Source of the DNA: Polytrichum commune
Taxonomy: Eukaryota > Streptophyta > Polytrichopsida > Polytrichales > Polytrichaceae
DNA length: 64,000 nucleotides
Assembly: GCA_950295325.1 (NCBI GenBank)
Contig: OX485807.1
Location: forward strand, 27,439,666-27,503,665
Reading direction: 5' to 3'
Shown here: positions 23,767 through 34,648 of the stretch, piece by piece
Layout: every line of letters begins with the position of its first letter
Position numbering within the stretch: position 1 is the stretch's first letter
Made by a program: the position numbers and the translations under genes
Notes under the pieces: model-generated
The model's input: only the letters and a program-made list of their open reading frames with translations
Told to the model about the DNA's origin: nothing
Databases searched by the model: none

Positions 23767-24059
23767 CGCAGCGGCTGCTCCTCCCGCCAAACGCACACAC
23801 AAACAGAAGTCCCGCACTCACTCTCCTATCTACCTCCTTTCTCCGGCCTGGCACCCGCAATCACGTAGTCATGGAAGCCACCACAGCGTACCCATGTGAT
23901 CATGCCCTTAACACAAATTTGCAATGCGAGCTGCGGGAGGGCTACCCACCCACCTACCTAATGCCCACTCTAACTCGCATACTAGGGGTGAAGTTGCAAA
24001 GCAATGAATCAAGTGCTAGCAGTGCACATACAACATCGCATTGCTTTATTTTTACAACA

Positions 24060-24720
24060 ATGCTGCCAGGAAGCTCTCAGGAAGTGCTACATTCGCCGTG
24101 TTCCTCAAAACCCAAGTTTTGCCACCACTCTGCCAATGGGTGCAGGCTGGAGGTGAACAAGAGGAAGAAGGAGAATTTTGAACTTGCATATTATATTGCA
24201 TGCAATGAAATCAAGCACCAAGTGCGTATGACAGATTGCACTTTCACACCAATGCAAGGCTAGCCATTTGTTTTCAAGTGGTGCATGCACTGTGATCCTC
24301 AAGCTTGCTCTGAAATGTCACACCGTGTTCCTCAAAAGCCAAGTTTTTTTTCAGTACTCCGCCTGTGGCTGCAGCTGCTAAAGAAGAAGAAGAATTGAGA
24401 ACTCGCGTATAATGAATCAAGCGCTACAGTGCATAGAAGGCTGCGCCTTCACAGCACTGCAAGCTACCTGTCAAAACCCCAAGTCTAGTCACTACTCTGC
24501 CAATGGCTGCTCCTGCTGAAGAACGAGAAGAAGAATTGTGAACTCACGTACACTGAATCAAGGAGCGCTGCTACTGCACATACAAAATTTGCAACACCAC
24601 GGCAATGCAAGCCACCTCTCAAAAGTTGCAGGCACACTCAAAAGCCTAAAGTTTTGTCACTACTCTGCTCTGCTTCTTCGCCAGAAGAAGAGGACGAGGA
24701 AGAAGAAGAAGACGAAGATA
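24060..24720 (+). repeat. Degenerate tandem repeat upstream of the HNH-MYB gene
   Basis: About four diverged units share 'cctcaaaa.ccaagttttg', 'ccactctgccaatgg..gc', 'gaagaagaagaattg.gaact', 'atgaatcaagcgcta.agtgcat' and 'caatgcaagc'. Units start near 24098, 24325, 24470 and 24635. The array lies 0.3-0.95 kb upstream of the start codon and so may overlap the promoter. Confidence 0.6.
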
Positions 24721-25190
24721 GCCAGGAGCAGTACTACAAAGCTTAGATGGCAACAAAAAGAGCGCAGGAATTGAACGTTAGCGTGGCAGCAGTGTGGAGG
24801 CAGTAGGGTGGCTAGATTATGATGCATATGGCTATTATTACAAATTCTTCCTCCTCCTAACTTATTATTGGCATGCTCTACGCTTCTGCAAGAGCTGAAA
24901 TGAGGAGCGCGGCCTGTGTAGGCTGCAACGGACATCTCCAAATTTAAACACGACCAACCACCAACTATCTCACTCCCAAAGTGGCAGGAGCTAGCCATGT
25001 CAGAAAGAAGACGGACCAGAACCAGCAGCACCAGCACCAGCACCAGCAGCAACGCCGTTGCGCGCGCGGTTCCCGAAGCTCCACACACACGGCGCGGCCC
25101 TCCGGAGCAGGAGATTATAACTGATTATACTAATCTCATCACGCTTGATTCGCAGTGTTTGAATATTGTTAATCTCTCCACCAGTCTGGG
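24721..25190. other. Intergenic with a short CAGCAC minisatellite
   Basis: The run 'agcagcaccagcaccagcac' (25020-25052) and the adjacent GC-rich stretch give ORFs on both strands. None looks like a real protein. Confidence 0.35.
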
Positions 25191-25605
25191 CTGCAGTGAT
25201 CTCATATCAAACATGTATTGTAAAGTATGAGTTGAGGATATGATTTGGGAGCTTGTTTTTTGAGAGGAGAGAGATTCATGGGGCGACCGATTTCAGAGAT
25301 TGTGTTGGAAGAGGCAACCGTGTTGCAGTCGTAGATTGGCACCACCCGAATTGTTTTCCAAAATCGAGTAAACCGGACTCGAGTTTCCATAAGGGATTGG
25401 CATCGCTTGGAATTTGGTAGTGTAGGATGAAAGTCAAAGCTTAGTGGTACGTAACGTGGTTGGATTGTGAGAACACATCTTTCAAGAACCTTGTTTGGGG
25501 GGGGGGGGTGTTGCACACGTGGTTCTTGTGGATTTAGGGAGATTTGGCGACCGAAATGAGTATTTTTGTGCATTTTTCCTGCCATGTGTTGCAGAAGAAA
25601 AAAAG

Positions 25606-25725
25606 ACAAGAAAAAGTAACGCCCGTAGCCAGGTACCGGCGTGAATGTGAACCCATGAGCCTGATGCTTATCACAGTGTTCCGTGATGCAGCATGATTAA
25701 AGTGTTATGCCTCTTTCCATAAGTT
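25606..25725 (-). mobile_element. LINE 3' UTR fragment
   Basis: 'aaagtaacgcccgtagccagg', 'gtgaatgtgaaccca', 'ccgtgatgcagcatg' and 'gtgttatgcctc' match the 3' UTRs at 11.9 and 52.6 kb. Only about 115 bp of the element remains. Confidence 0.8.
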
Positions 25726-26737
25726 GCAATGCACAAATTGCAACAGAATGGACAAGTTTTCTTCGACTGTCAGCATGATAATATAAGTAATAATCTCACA
25801 CATGATTTGGCCTAGCATTGTTAATTCCTATAGGTATTAGAGGTTGTGTTTTGGTGGGGGTGATCTCATCTCAAAGATGTAGTATAAAGTATGCTTTGAG
25901 GATGAGGTTTGGAGTTTGTTTCGAGATGAGAGTAATGGAGGGTGAATACCGTATGAGGTTTGTTACCTTATAGTTGGAATGAACCACGTTGTGATAGATT
26001 GCTACCAAAAATAAATAAATATATGGTAACCACATTATGGATTGAAATCACTTGAATTTGGCCCAGTTGAATAAGTGTCTAAGTTAGATAGCATGACTAG
26101 ATTTGGAGAAAATTATCATCCCAAGAACATTTAAAAGTTGTTGGAGTTGTTACTTGCAACATCATTATGGGGTCATTGCACGCACAATTGAATGTAAGTA
26201 ACTAAAATTCTCACACTTTGTAAATGCAAGAAGGGGGGGTGGGGGGTCAAAGAAAGTTATGGAGGTTGAATTCAAGATTATATCCCATACGATTGGAACA
26301 AACCACATTGTCATAGATTGCAACCAACTCGATTTTCAATAAGGATTAAGATCAATTGGAATTTGGTTTCATTGGGTAGGAATCAAAGTGACACAACGTT
26401 TGTTGGATTTGGAGAACACTATCATCTAAAGAACCTTTTGGAGTTGTTGGAGTTGTTACTTGCAATGTCGTTGGAGAGTATTTGTGCGCACGGTTTCCTA
26501 GGTCATACACAAGCATCTTGGAAATTTAAGTAATAATCTCACACTTGCCTTGTGACATTGTTAACCCCTACACGCATGTGGTTGATCCCATATCCTAGAT
26601 GTGACCTTATTTGGAGATTGTTTCCAAATGAGTGTTGTGGAGGATGATTCAATTCAAGACTATAGATGTACAGTTGGAACAAACAACATCGTCATAGAAC
26701 ATCGCCAATTATTTTATAAAAATTACTCTACTATCAG

Positions 26738-26870
26738 AGCCCACCTTCCAAAGGAGGCATAACACCCTATGTAGCATCATGGTTAACCGTGATCAACATA
26801 CAACTAAGGGGATCACATTCCTGCCGGTACTTGGATACGGCCGTTACTTTTATTTATTTTACAAACTTTA
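26738..26870 (+). mobile_element. LINE 3' UTR fragment, opposite orientation
   Basis: Reverse complement of the same 3' UTR: 'gaggcataacaccctatg', 'gcatcatgg', 'ccgtgatcaac' and 'gccgttacttttatttattt'. The element's 3' tail is therefore at the right. It is inserted in the fourth unit of the local array. Confidence 0.8.
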
Positions 26871-27059
26871 TTTTATTATGTCAATGAAGTCCATTGAAAT
26901 CACTTAAACTTTGCTTTGATTGAATGGAAGTTAAAGTTACAAAACACGATCGGATTTGAAGAAAACAACCCTTAAACAAACCGCATGGGGTTGTTGGAGT
27001 GGTAGATTGCGACATTGTTGCACACACAATTCTCAAGCTCATTAACACACTTTCTAAGA

Positions 27060-27588
27060 TGTGTTATAAGATAACATTTCCAAAGCGTTTTGGAGAGATA
27101 CCTTAGAGTGGAAATCGTGAGGGAGCATCAAAGAATCACATTTATACAACTAGCTAGAAATACAAGAAGAAAAGTTGGTTCTCCCATGATGATTTTAGGA
27201 TTTAAAACTTCAAAACTTATCACAATTGTAAAGTACATTGTATCTTATGATCATTTAAAGTTACAAGTACTAGAGATTTGCGGGAAGTTGCTAGCATCAC
27301 ATTACCCTAAAGTGATATAGCTATCGTAAAGCATGTTCAGATGTGAGCCTCGCATAAGGTATAGAGGAAAATCATCTGTGACTTCTTCTTTTATGGTACT
27401 TTTGGAAGTGATGAGAAATTCAATACCTACATTTGGGAACAAAAATGGTGCTAACTAGCTACATCATGATCATATGAAATAGAGAGTTTCATTTTGGGAA
27501 GTTCAACCCATTAAGGAGGTAGTCATCGTGGCCCGTCTTTACGTTATTATTCCCTTATTCCTCTCTTTTTCAAATTAAAGCTGACTAT
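27060..27588. other. Intergenic, nothing recognised
   Basis: A 76-codon ORF at 27090-27320 lacks any recognisable motif. AT-rich. Confidence 0.35.
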
Positions 27589-27589
27589 G

Positions 27590-27858
27590 TAATAAATAAA
27601 TAAATAACAGATGTCGGGTAATCCAAGGTGAATTTGAACCCATTGGCCCTACCCTACTCAAGAATCTTCTTGGTGGAAGGTGGAATTTACTGCTTACCTA
27701 GCAGTGGGTGGATTCTTGGCTTCCTACCCACCTGGTTAGTTTTTTTCCGTCAAGTAGAAAGAAGATTTCATAGCGGGAATCGAACCGCCAACCACTCCAT
27801 TCAGAAATGGGTACCTCTCCACTATCACCTGGTAATTTAGGCTCATCTCGGACCTTTG
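27590..27858 (-). mobile_element. tRNA-derived SINE
   Basis: On the minus strand an A-box-like 'aggtgatagtgg' is followed 33 bp later by a perfect B box 'ggttcgattcc', the spacing of a pol III promoter. A unique body follows, and the 3' end is '...cccgacatctgttatttatttatttatt', a (TTTA)n tail. The last 45 bp resemble the LINE 3' end of this window. Length and layout are typical of plant SINEs. Confidence 0.75.
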
Positions 27859-28375
27859 ACCATGGAAAGTCTCGGTGAGAGGTGTCACTTATCGTCACTA
27901 CAAATCACAATCTACAACTCAACCCACCAAAGAGGAATGGCTTATTAAGTCGCCAATGTGAAAAGCAACAATCTCCCCATTGTTTCACAACGTTATGTCA
28001 ATATAGAATTGAAGACAAAAGCAAAATAAAGTTTTGATAAGGTAGGTAGTCATATTGTGGGCACTCCCAACCATGCAAACAATCTTGGCCATCGGATCGG
28101 ATGGATAACTATCTCATCTAGTAAGCGGTTGTGAATCAAGAAGAGTGCCATTTCAAGTTTCATAATAAATTTTGAAGTGCAAAAGGTGTAATAACAAGTC
28201 AAAGTGGGATTTCACTTTTTACCTCGAAGTGATCACATTTGTTTAAAATGCCACACTTATAATCATTAATACATTGTGAATATTGTGAATAGTATTTTGG
28301 AACATGCAAGGAAACCTTAGGGAACATTGTGAGCATTGGGGAGCCATGAGAGCATTGGAGAATCTAGGGGAATCT

Positions 28376-28530
28376 TGTGAGCATATTTCTTCAATACACA
28401 TGTTCTTCGTACTTGTGTATCTTCATTATGTACACAAAATGACATTTTAGATTGGCATAGGCTAGTTTCTTGAAGGAAAAAAAAGACAATAATACGGCAT
28501 TCGAGGTCAAAATGTCATATTACTAAGAAT
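28376..28530 (+). mobile_element. Fragment of the Tigger-like element's 3' region
   Basis: 'gagcatatttcttcaatac', 'cttgtgtatcttcatta' and 'aaaatgacattttagattgg' match 41562-41640 downstream of the Tigger transposase remnant. It is a separate, deleted copy. Confidence 0.6.
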
Positions 28531-28618
28531 AGGATAGTCGGATAATACAACAACCAAATGTGTCTCAATAAGAGGGAGAGCCGGAGCACCAAATTGGGAA
28601 ATTTACTAGAGTTACTTA

Positions 28619-29136
28619 GGGCCGCTTTACACCTAAAGGCCGGGCCAATTCGTTGTGTAAGAGGCTTGAAATCCTCACTTGTGATTGGCCAAAAGGCTAA
28701 AGTTGGTCGCGACCCCTTTACACCTAGAGGCCGGGGCGATATGGTGGTATGATTTTTTTAATCAAAAAATGCATGGTCTGACATGGCCCGAGTTCATTGA
28801 ATTGGGTGCACCCAAAATGGAGGGCCAATGTCATGTTTCAGTAAAATATCTTATTTTAAAAATAAGATATGATTTTTTCAATGAACCATATCCATTGGAT
28901 TATGTGGAAATTTGAATGGCTCTATGTTAGATTATGCTAGATCCGTTGGATTATGCTAGATTTATTGAATCAGCCTAGTTTCTTGGCCCTAAGACCTTTA
29001 CACATGGGAAAATTGACCCCCGTTATAATCTTATTATAATGTGTAGTTGAGGCCAGCCTCCAACCCAAAAGAGGCTGAAATTTCATGCAATCGGCCTCAA
29101 GGGGAATTGGCCCGGCCTCTAGGTGTAAAGCGGCCC
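28619..29136. mobile_element. Harbinger-like MITE, family B, with TTA target duplication
   Basis: 518 bp, with 30 bp terminal inverted repeats beginning GGGCCGCTTTACACCTAAAG and ending CTAGGTGTAAAGCGGCCC. TTA occurs on both sides (28616-28618 and 29137-29139). A second copy of the terminal motif, 'cctttacacctagaggccgg' (28716-28735), lies inside. Non-coding. Confidence 0.88.
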
Positions 29137-29139
29137 TTA

Positions 29140-30114
29140 CTTGAATCTTTGGTACAAATAGAGTGAGGATACTTCAATGACGTGAAAAATCCTCAGATGG
29201 GTTCTTTAAGTTAGTGCAATTCCACATTGGAGGTGTAGTAAATATGCTAGTCCCTTTTGAATTTTGATTTTGGTGTACAACGTATACTATATATAATACA
29301 AGTAAACAATACTTATGAGAAGCCTTTATAAGTGAGCATGTTGATAGGCATATTTGTACTCTTTGGAGAAATGAAGCCAATGTAAGTATACTTTGAATCC
29401 ATGTCAGACCACTATGATTGGCTATTACATGGTGTCAATACACAATAAGTGTGGCGTTTTTAAATAAGGAGGATCGAAATTGTAATATCGGTCAATCATA
29501 TATCAATACTTCATGGATATCGCATGATGAGAAAAATCTTCGTATATCCAAGTCATTATTCGAGCCGATACCATCTTAATGTCATATTTGTACTATTAGG
29601 GTGCATTGCTTGGTTATGAAGGTCATTGAATGGGTATATACATACACCCAAATGGTATTTGAAACAACAATTTCCTCAAATACTTGTACAACATCGGCAT
29701 CGATTCTCTTACAAATATCATTGTGTATACGTGAGTGAGTGGTATGAAAACAAACGGTTGAATGAAAGTGGCAAAAATAAGTCAAACACAACAAAATTTC
29801 GATTCGGATTTTGAAACGTCATAGGGTTGACTATGTGCCATTTTTGATGAATAAGCGAGAATTAATGATTTATACTCAAGGCACAACCAATAGTCTATAA
29901 CTTATAGCCATGGAAACATTATTGACCGGTTCCTTCAAGATTCTCCTTGTTGGTTGAAGAACATCGGGGTTTTTCACCAATCAAGCTAAGTTTAGATAGA
30001 CTTCATTAATTATCACCTAAAGATGAAAAGGGGGGAGGGGGGGGGTCGCTTGTAGGTGATACCCAAATGCCTTTGTTTGTCAAATATTTTGGGGGTTTAA
30101 GACCTCATGCCTGC
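29140..30114. other. AT-rich intergenic DNA, nothing recognised
   Basis: Short ORFs only. A G-rich run lies at 30030-30045. Confidence 0.4.
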
Positions 30115-30117
30115 TAA

Positions 30118-30462
30118 GGGCAAGGCCAGTGGCATGGCACATGCATCTGCTTTTTTTCATCCAAGATGCGGATGCAGGTGCAGGGCCCGGGCCCAGTGAT
30201 CGCCATTCTTGCAAATCGGGGATGAAATTATATCCAAGGTCCAACCATCTGCCTGCATAACCCTCAGTTATGCGGGGTCCCTGCTATCCATATGAGACAA
30301 GCCCATTTTAGTATAATGACAGATGAGACGAGGTACAGACATATGAGACATATGAGACGAGGTACAGACGAGTGGGAGGCCTCCCTGCATTTGCATCTCG
30401 CATCCCGGACAGAGGCCACTTTCTATTTCCGGATGCGGATGCATGCATGAATGGGCTTGCTC
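30118..30462. mobile_element. Harbinger-like MITE with TAA target duplication
   Basis: Imperfect inverted ends: GGGCAAGGCCAGTGGCATGG at the left, and at the right the reverse complement GAGCAAGCCCATTCATGCAT. TAA flanks both sides (30115-30117 and 30463-30465). 345 bp, non-coding, with repeated 'gatgcggatgca' words near the ends. Confidence 0.75.
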
Positions 30463-30465
30463 TAA

Positions 30466-31215
30466 GTAGTCAAACCTAGTACATGAAAGTGAGAGAATTG
30501 TTGCATATAAGAGTACATTGTCATCTATCCACGTTAGAAACATGTCGTTATATGTTTACGGTTGATCTATTTTAATGTGCACCCACTAGATGGATTTGTA
30601 ATCCTAAGATGCTTTTAAAACTAGCTTTTTGATCTTAGTAATTGAAGAAAAACAACCTCCAACCTACATGGTATTTCAAGATGTTTTTGTCAAATGAATG
30701 AACGGTACACTCATATGTGATGATGCTCTTTGAACGTACCTACATATGTACATAAAATTGTATAGCAAGTTTGCACCATGCATAGTCTTCACCATTTTAC
30801 AATAATCTTGGAACATTCAAAGCGAATGAGACCCAAAGACAAATCACCCCCCACCCCGGAGCCCTTTTATTTATAGTTAAAACTATTGTATTGATTAAAG
30901 AGTGTCACAAACAACTGTCATAGTGCCCTATGACATAATGTCACATAACATGGTCATTCTTCCTTCCATGTTGCATGGATGACGTGAATCCTACCATGCA
31001 ATGGATTTTCATCCATGAATTACATATGCAATGTTGTTGTTGTTGTTGTTGTTGTTGTTGTAGTATGGATAGCATGTTCCCATCCTTTGTATACTTACAT
31101 TTGGAAGTGTTATTTTAAAAACTATACAATCTTACCTAATGGCGTTCCTAAGATCATCATAATAGTGACCGAAACTTGAAGCATGAAGTTTTGTAGAAGA
31201 TTATGGTGGACAGCA
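30466..31215. other. Intergenic with a (GTT)n microsatellite
   Basis: Nine GTT units at 31033-31061. Nothing else recognised. Confidence 0.45.
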
Positions 31216-31220
31216 TATAA

Positions 31221-31723
31221 GGGCCACTTCACAGACGAGCCAAGAGCCGTGACCATGAAATTGTGAGAGCCCATAAGAAAGTGTCCAAAGGCCGTCCCAA
31301 CACACCTCCAAAATCATGTAGTGTGGTCACGGACTCTCAATCGTAGTGTGAAGCCATATGTGATCGGGCCCTCAACCAAATGCTATTTCAATGGATTTTT
31401 ATTCATGCGGGTCCTCACACATGATCAAATACAATAAACCAACGGTTGTGAGCGTTCGGAGTGCCATGGTCTCCCGGTTTTGTGTTAGGCCTACCTTCAA
31501 GAGATGGTTTTTGAAAATAGTCCAAGTGACTGTGAAACACTATCCATTCAACACCATGTAGGAATCCACGTAGACTTTACATCCATCTTGCCATTCACAT
31601 ACTCCGTTGGTCCCTCAAGCGTAGTGTGAAGTAGCGAACTTGGACCGGCTCCGCCTTTTCCACCAATGAGAGTGCTTGAAGTGCAATGGTCACGGGCTCT
31701 CAGTCTCGTGTGTGAAGTGGCCC
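31221..31723 (+). mobile_element. Harbinger-like MITE, family A copy 1
   Basis: 503 bp. About 37 bp terminal inverted repeats: GGGCCACTTCACAGACGAGC at the left, and ...CTCGTGTGTGAAGTGGCCC at the right. Perfect TAA target duplication (31218-31220 and 31724-31726). No transposase is encoded. Close copies lie at 34.65, 50.88 and 62.47 kb. Confidence 0.9.
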
Positions 31724-32202
31724 TAAGTCACACAATCAACAAGGCGTTGACAACTTGTGAGATCTACTTACAACCCAAAGAACGTTCTAAGGGTTGTGAA
31801 GGATGGGCCGGGACACAAAATCACAATCAAATCAAGTTTGACAACACCCAAAATACCATAGGTTTCGTTTCTAGCTAGGCATGCATTTCTTTGTGATGGG
31901 CAATGCATGATGTCCTGGTTCCCAACACCACCAAAACTCACATTTGAGGCTCTTGATTAATCAAGCCCTTCTAGATAACGAACAAGAGTTTTTTTCCCAT
32001 ATGAGAAAGAAACTAGACTACTTTCAACCCCGAGGACTTATGAATGTGAATCATATTTGAAGCATCCATAGAGGGACCACCTTCAGTAAGAGGTAACAAC
32101 GTTTGTCCCATAGCCATGCTTCATAAACCCGTTTCAAGTTCACAAATACATGAGCTCACGGTTATGATCAAGTTAAAGCATCTTTCGTTCATACTAACAC
32201 GA

Positions 32203-32204
<2 letters not shown>

Positions 32205-32261
<57 letters not shown>
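32205..32261 (+). repeat. (CT)28 microsatellite
   Basis: Uninterrupted dinucleotide run. ORFs translating it as SLSLSL or RERERE are artefacts. Confidence 0.98.
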
Positions 32262-32267
<6 letters not shown>

Positions 32268-32938
32268 GTATAAAAGGATGTACCCATATGACAAAAAAGT
32301 CACCCTAGAGGAGTATAGTTTACTTTATTGTTTGGTATAAACTAATTGACTAATGTCCACCATAGATATGATCTACAAATCTACAATCAAGGGTACTAAC
32401 CTAATACTATAACATGTGAATGATAACCATGAAAGTATTCTTTAATTGTTTAAGCAACCTTTGCTTACCCTAAGTAAATCTTGAGATTAGGTTAAGTAGC
32501 TAGGACTAATAAAGGTGGGAAAAATGTGTAACCTACCACAAAACTCAATCTCACGTGGTCCGAATGGCTAAGTAACATGTAGAATATTCAATGATAATAT
32601 GTGTATTCAGTGATACAAAATGTTTGTTTATGTTGGACATGATTATGTAACATAGATAGCAATTGGGTATTGTTGCTACTTATCTTAATAGCAACAAATA
32701 ATAGGTAAACCTTGATAGGCCCGAACTTGTGGTTGCTTTGAGTTGAGAAAGAGAAATGAATATGAATATGCTCCTAGGTACTTTGATGTTGTTGGACATA
32801 GTTCTTATGTGAAGGATGGTCCTACCCACCCTCCCAATGTTTGAAAGATGCATAGATATGTAGGATAGTGGAAAGGTCTTTGAAAAGAGGATGTTATATG
32901 ACTTTCTAAGCTTGAAAGTAAGCCGAGATTTGCACAAG

Positions 32939-32941
<3 letters not shown>

Positions 32942-33015
<74 letters not shown>
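32942..33015 (+). repeat. Compound (TC)n-(AC)n microsatellite
   Basis: About 23 TC units pass directly into about 14 CA units. Confidence 0.98.
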
Positions 33016-33021
<6 letters not shown>

Positions 33022-33829
33022 ACCACCCCCAATGCAAAATCATTGTTTCTTACTGTATTTTCAACATTTTCAGTTCATAGACTAGCCATTGAAACTGGCT
33101 GATGGCTGACTATCCCAATCCCTAGAGATAATCATTTTTTCCATTTTTTTCCTCCTATAATGTAGTAAAAAAATGTTTGTCAAAGGCACACTTCATATTA
33201 TATTGTCCCTTCTACAACTCCATCAAAGATAAGTATTTTTCACATGTTTCCAAAATGTAGTAGCCAACACTGCTAGTGGGAAAACGTGACTTGCATTGGG
33301 GATGTTGTTCCCAGACTACAATGCATTGCCTAGGGCCAACAAACCCCCTTTGAAAAGATAACTAAGACCCTAAGCTTAATCATGTTACGACAACAAAACA
33401 TCTTTTTCTTTTTCTTTTTTTTCTTTTTTTGCCTACTCTCATAACATTACCCAACACCTCTATTGAGTTCGGTGGGCCATCGGCCCGGCTCACAAGATAC
33501 CAAGAATTAAAAGCCCAAATTCACTTACCTTGTTGAACAATGGCAACCTTGATCACCGACTTGGCTACAAAAGACACCACCAGCAGTGGAAAACTAGAGT
33601 GAATAAAAGGCAAAGGTATTTTTGGGCAAGGAAGTGAGTTTCCTTGCTTACTAATGTTATGTTAAAGGTCACTTTACACGGTAACCATGAATATGTTGGG
33701 GGCCCTTGAAACCCATCCATTTTGCTTCAACGTTACCCGACCTTTTTATGTTGTTTCCTTAAGCTTCTAAGGTAAATGGATCTTAAGTGACTCATTTTTT
33801 CAATTGGACCCCTATATTCGATCAGTTTG

Positions 33830-34092
33830 TAGTTCGGTGAGGATCAAAGAGCAAACATCATAAAGACACATGTTTAAAACATATTGGACTACATCCTCAA
33901 AGATTAATAATTACTCTACGTTCAATAATGAACATAGTTGGGAGGACCCATGTATCCAACTAAGAAATCAGCAAAACATGCATTTTATAACTGAATCAAG
34001 GGGGTCCGATTTCCTATCCAGTTTTTGCAAACGTTTCAATACGAGGTTTGTTGTGTAAATCTAATTGGTAGAAGTTGGAGAACATGAAAAAT
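33830..34092 (+). repeat. Dispersed repeat family G, copy 1
   Basis: 'ggtgaggatcaaagagcaaacatc', 'ttcaataatgaacat', 'aactgaatcaag', 'tttttgcaaacg' and 'gtgtaaatctaattggtagaag' are shared in order with 45.78-46.06 kb. Class unknown. Confidence 0.7.
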
Positions 34093-34118
34093 GAACCGAT
34101 TAACACCCACTTACCTTA

Positions 34119-34645
34119 GGGCCAATTTACATCATGGACCATGGAAGATGGTTTTTTTTTTCCATGGTCCAACTTCATGGTCCGATTTTTTGAAAATCGA
34201 TTCACAAAGCCTTTGGGCCCCTAACTAGGTGTATGTTGAATGTGGACCAAGAGGAATGACCATGCACCAGAAAGTGATTGTGTTAATTTTCTTAATATAT
34301 GTCCAAAAAGGGCAATTTTGACCATTCTTTTGTCTTCTCTTGTCTTCATCTTCTCTTTCCCCCAAAAAAATTTCATCAAAAAAAGAACAATATTTCCTTG
34401 CCATGGGCACTTGCCTTTTTCTACCAAAGCACCTCTTTTGCCTCTCCCACCGCAGACGCCGTCGGACCATGTCAGTGAATAATGTAGGCCTTGAAATATG
34501 TCTTTTGGGGACCTCGAACTCCATGTTCACTATGACATTTTTTCCCTTGGTGTAAACCGAAGTGGTCCTGGGACGAGTTCAACAACCAATCACAAATCTT
34601 ACAAGACCTAGGGACGACTCCATGGTCCATGGTGTAAACAACCCC
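34119..34645. mobile_element. Harbinger-like MITE, family C, with TTA target duplication
   Basis: 527 bp. Inverted ends GGGCCAATTTACATCATGGA and (right end, reverse complement) GGGGTTGTTTACACCATGGA. TTA on both sides (34116-34118 and 34646-34648). The right-hand TTA is shared with the neighbouring family A element. Confidence 0.85.
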
Positions 34646-34648
34646 TTA

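Larger units (their letters stand above)
25195..27060 (+). repeat. Degenerate ~370 bp tandem array, about four units
   Basis: Units start near 25195, 25855, 26230 and 26575. Each carries 'agatgta.tataaagtatg', 'tttggag.ttgtttc.a.atgag', 'ttggaacaaaccac.ttgtcatagattg', 'gaatttggt', 'ttggatttggagaa.a.tatcat' and 'ttgttggagttgttacttgcaa'. Two LINE 3' ends (25608-25725 and 26738-26870) interrupt the array. Confidence 0.7.

Noticed and set aside
32121-33032. ORFs encoding SLSLSL/RERERE runs
   Set aside because: Direct translations of CT/CA microsatellites, with no gene structure around them.
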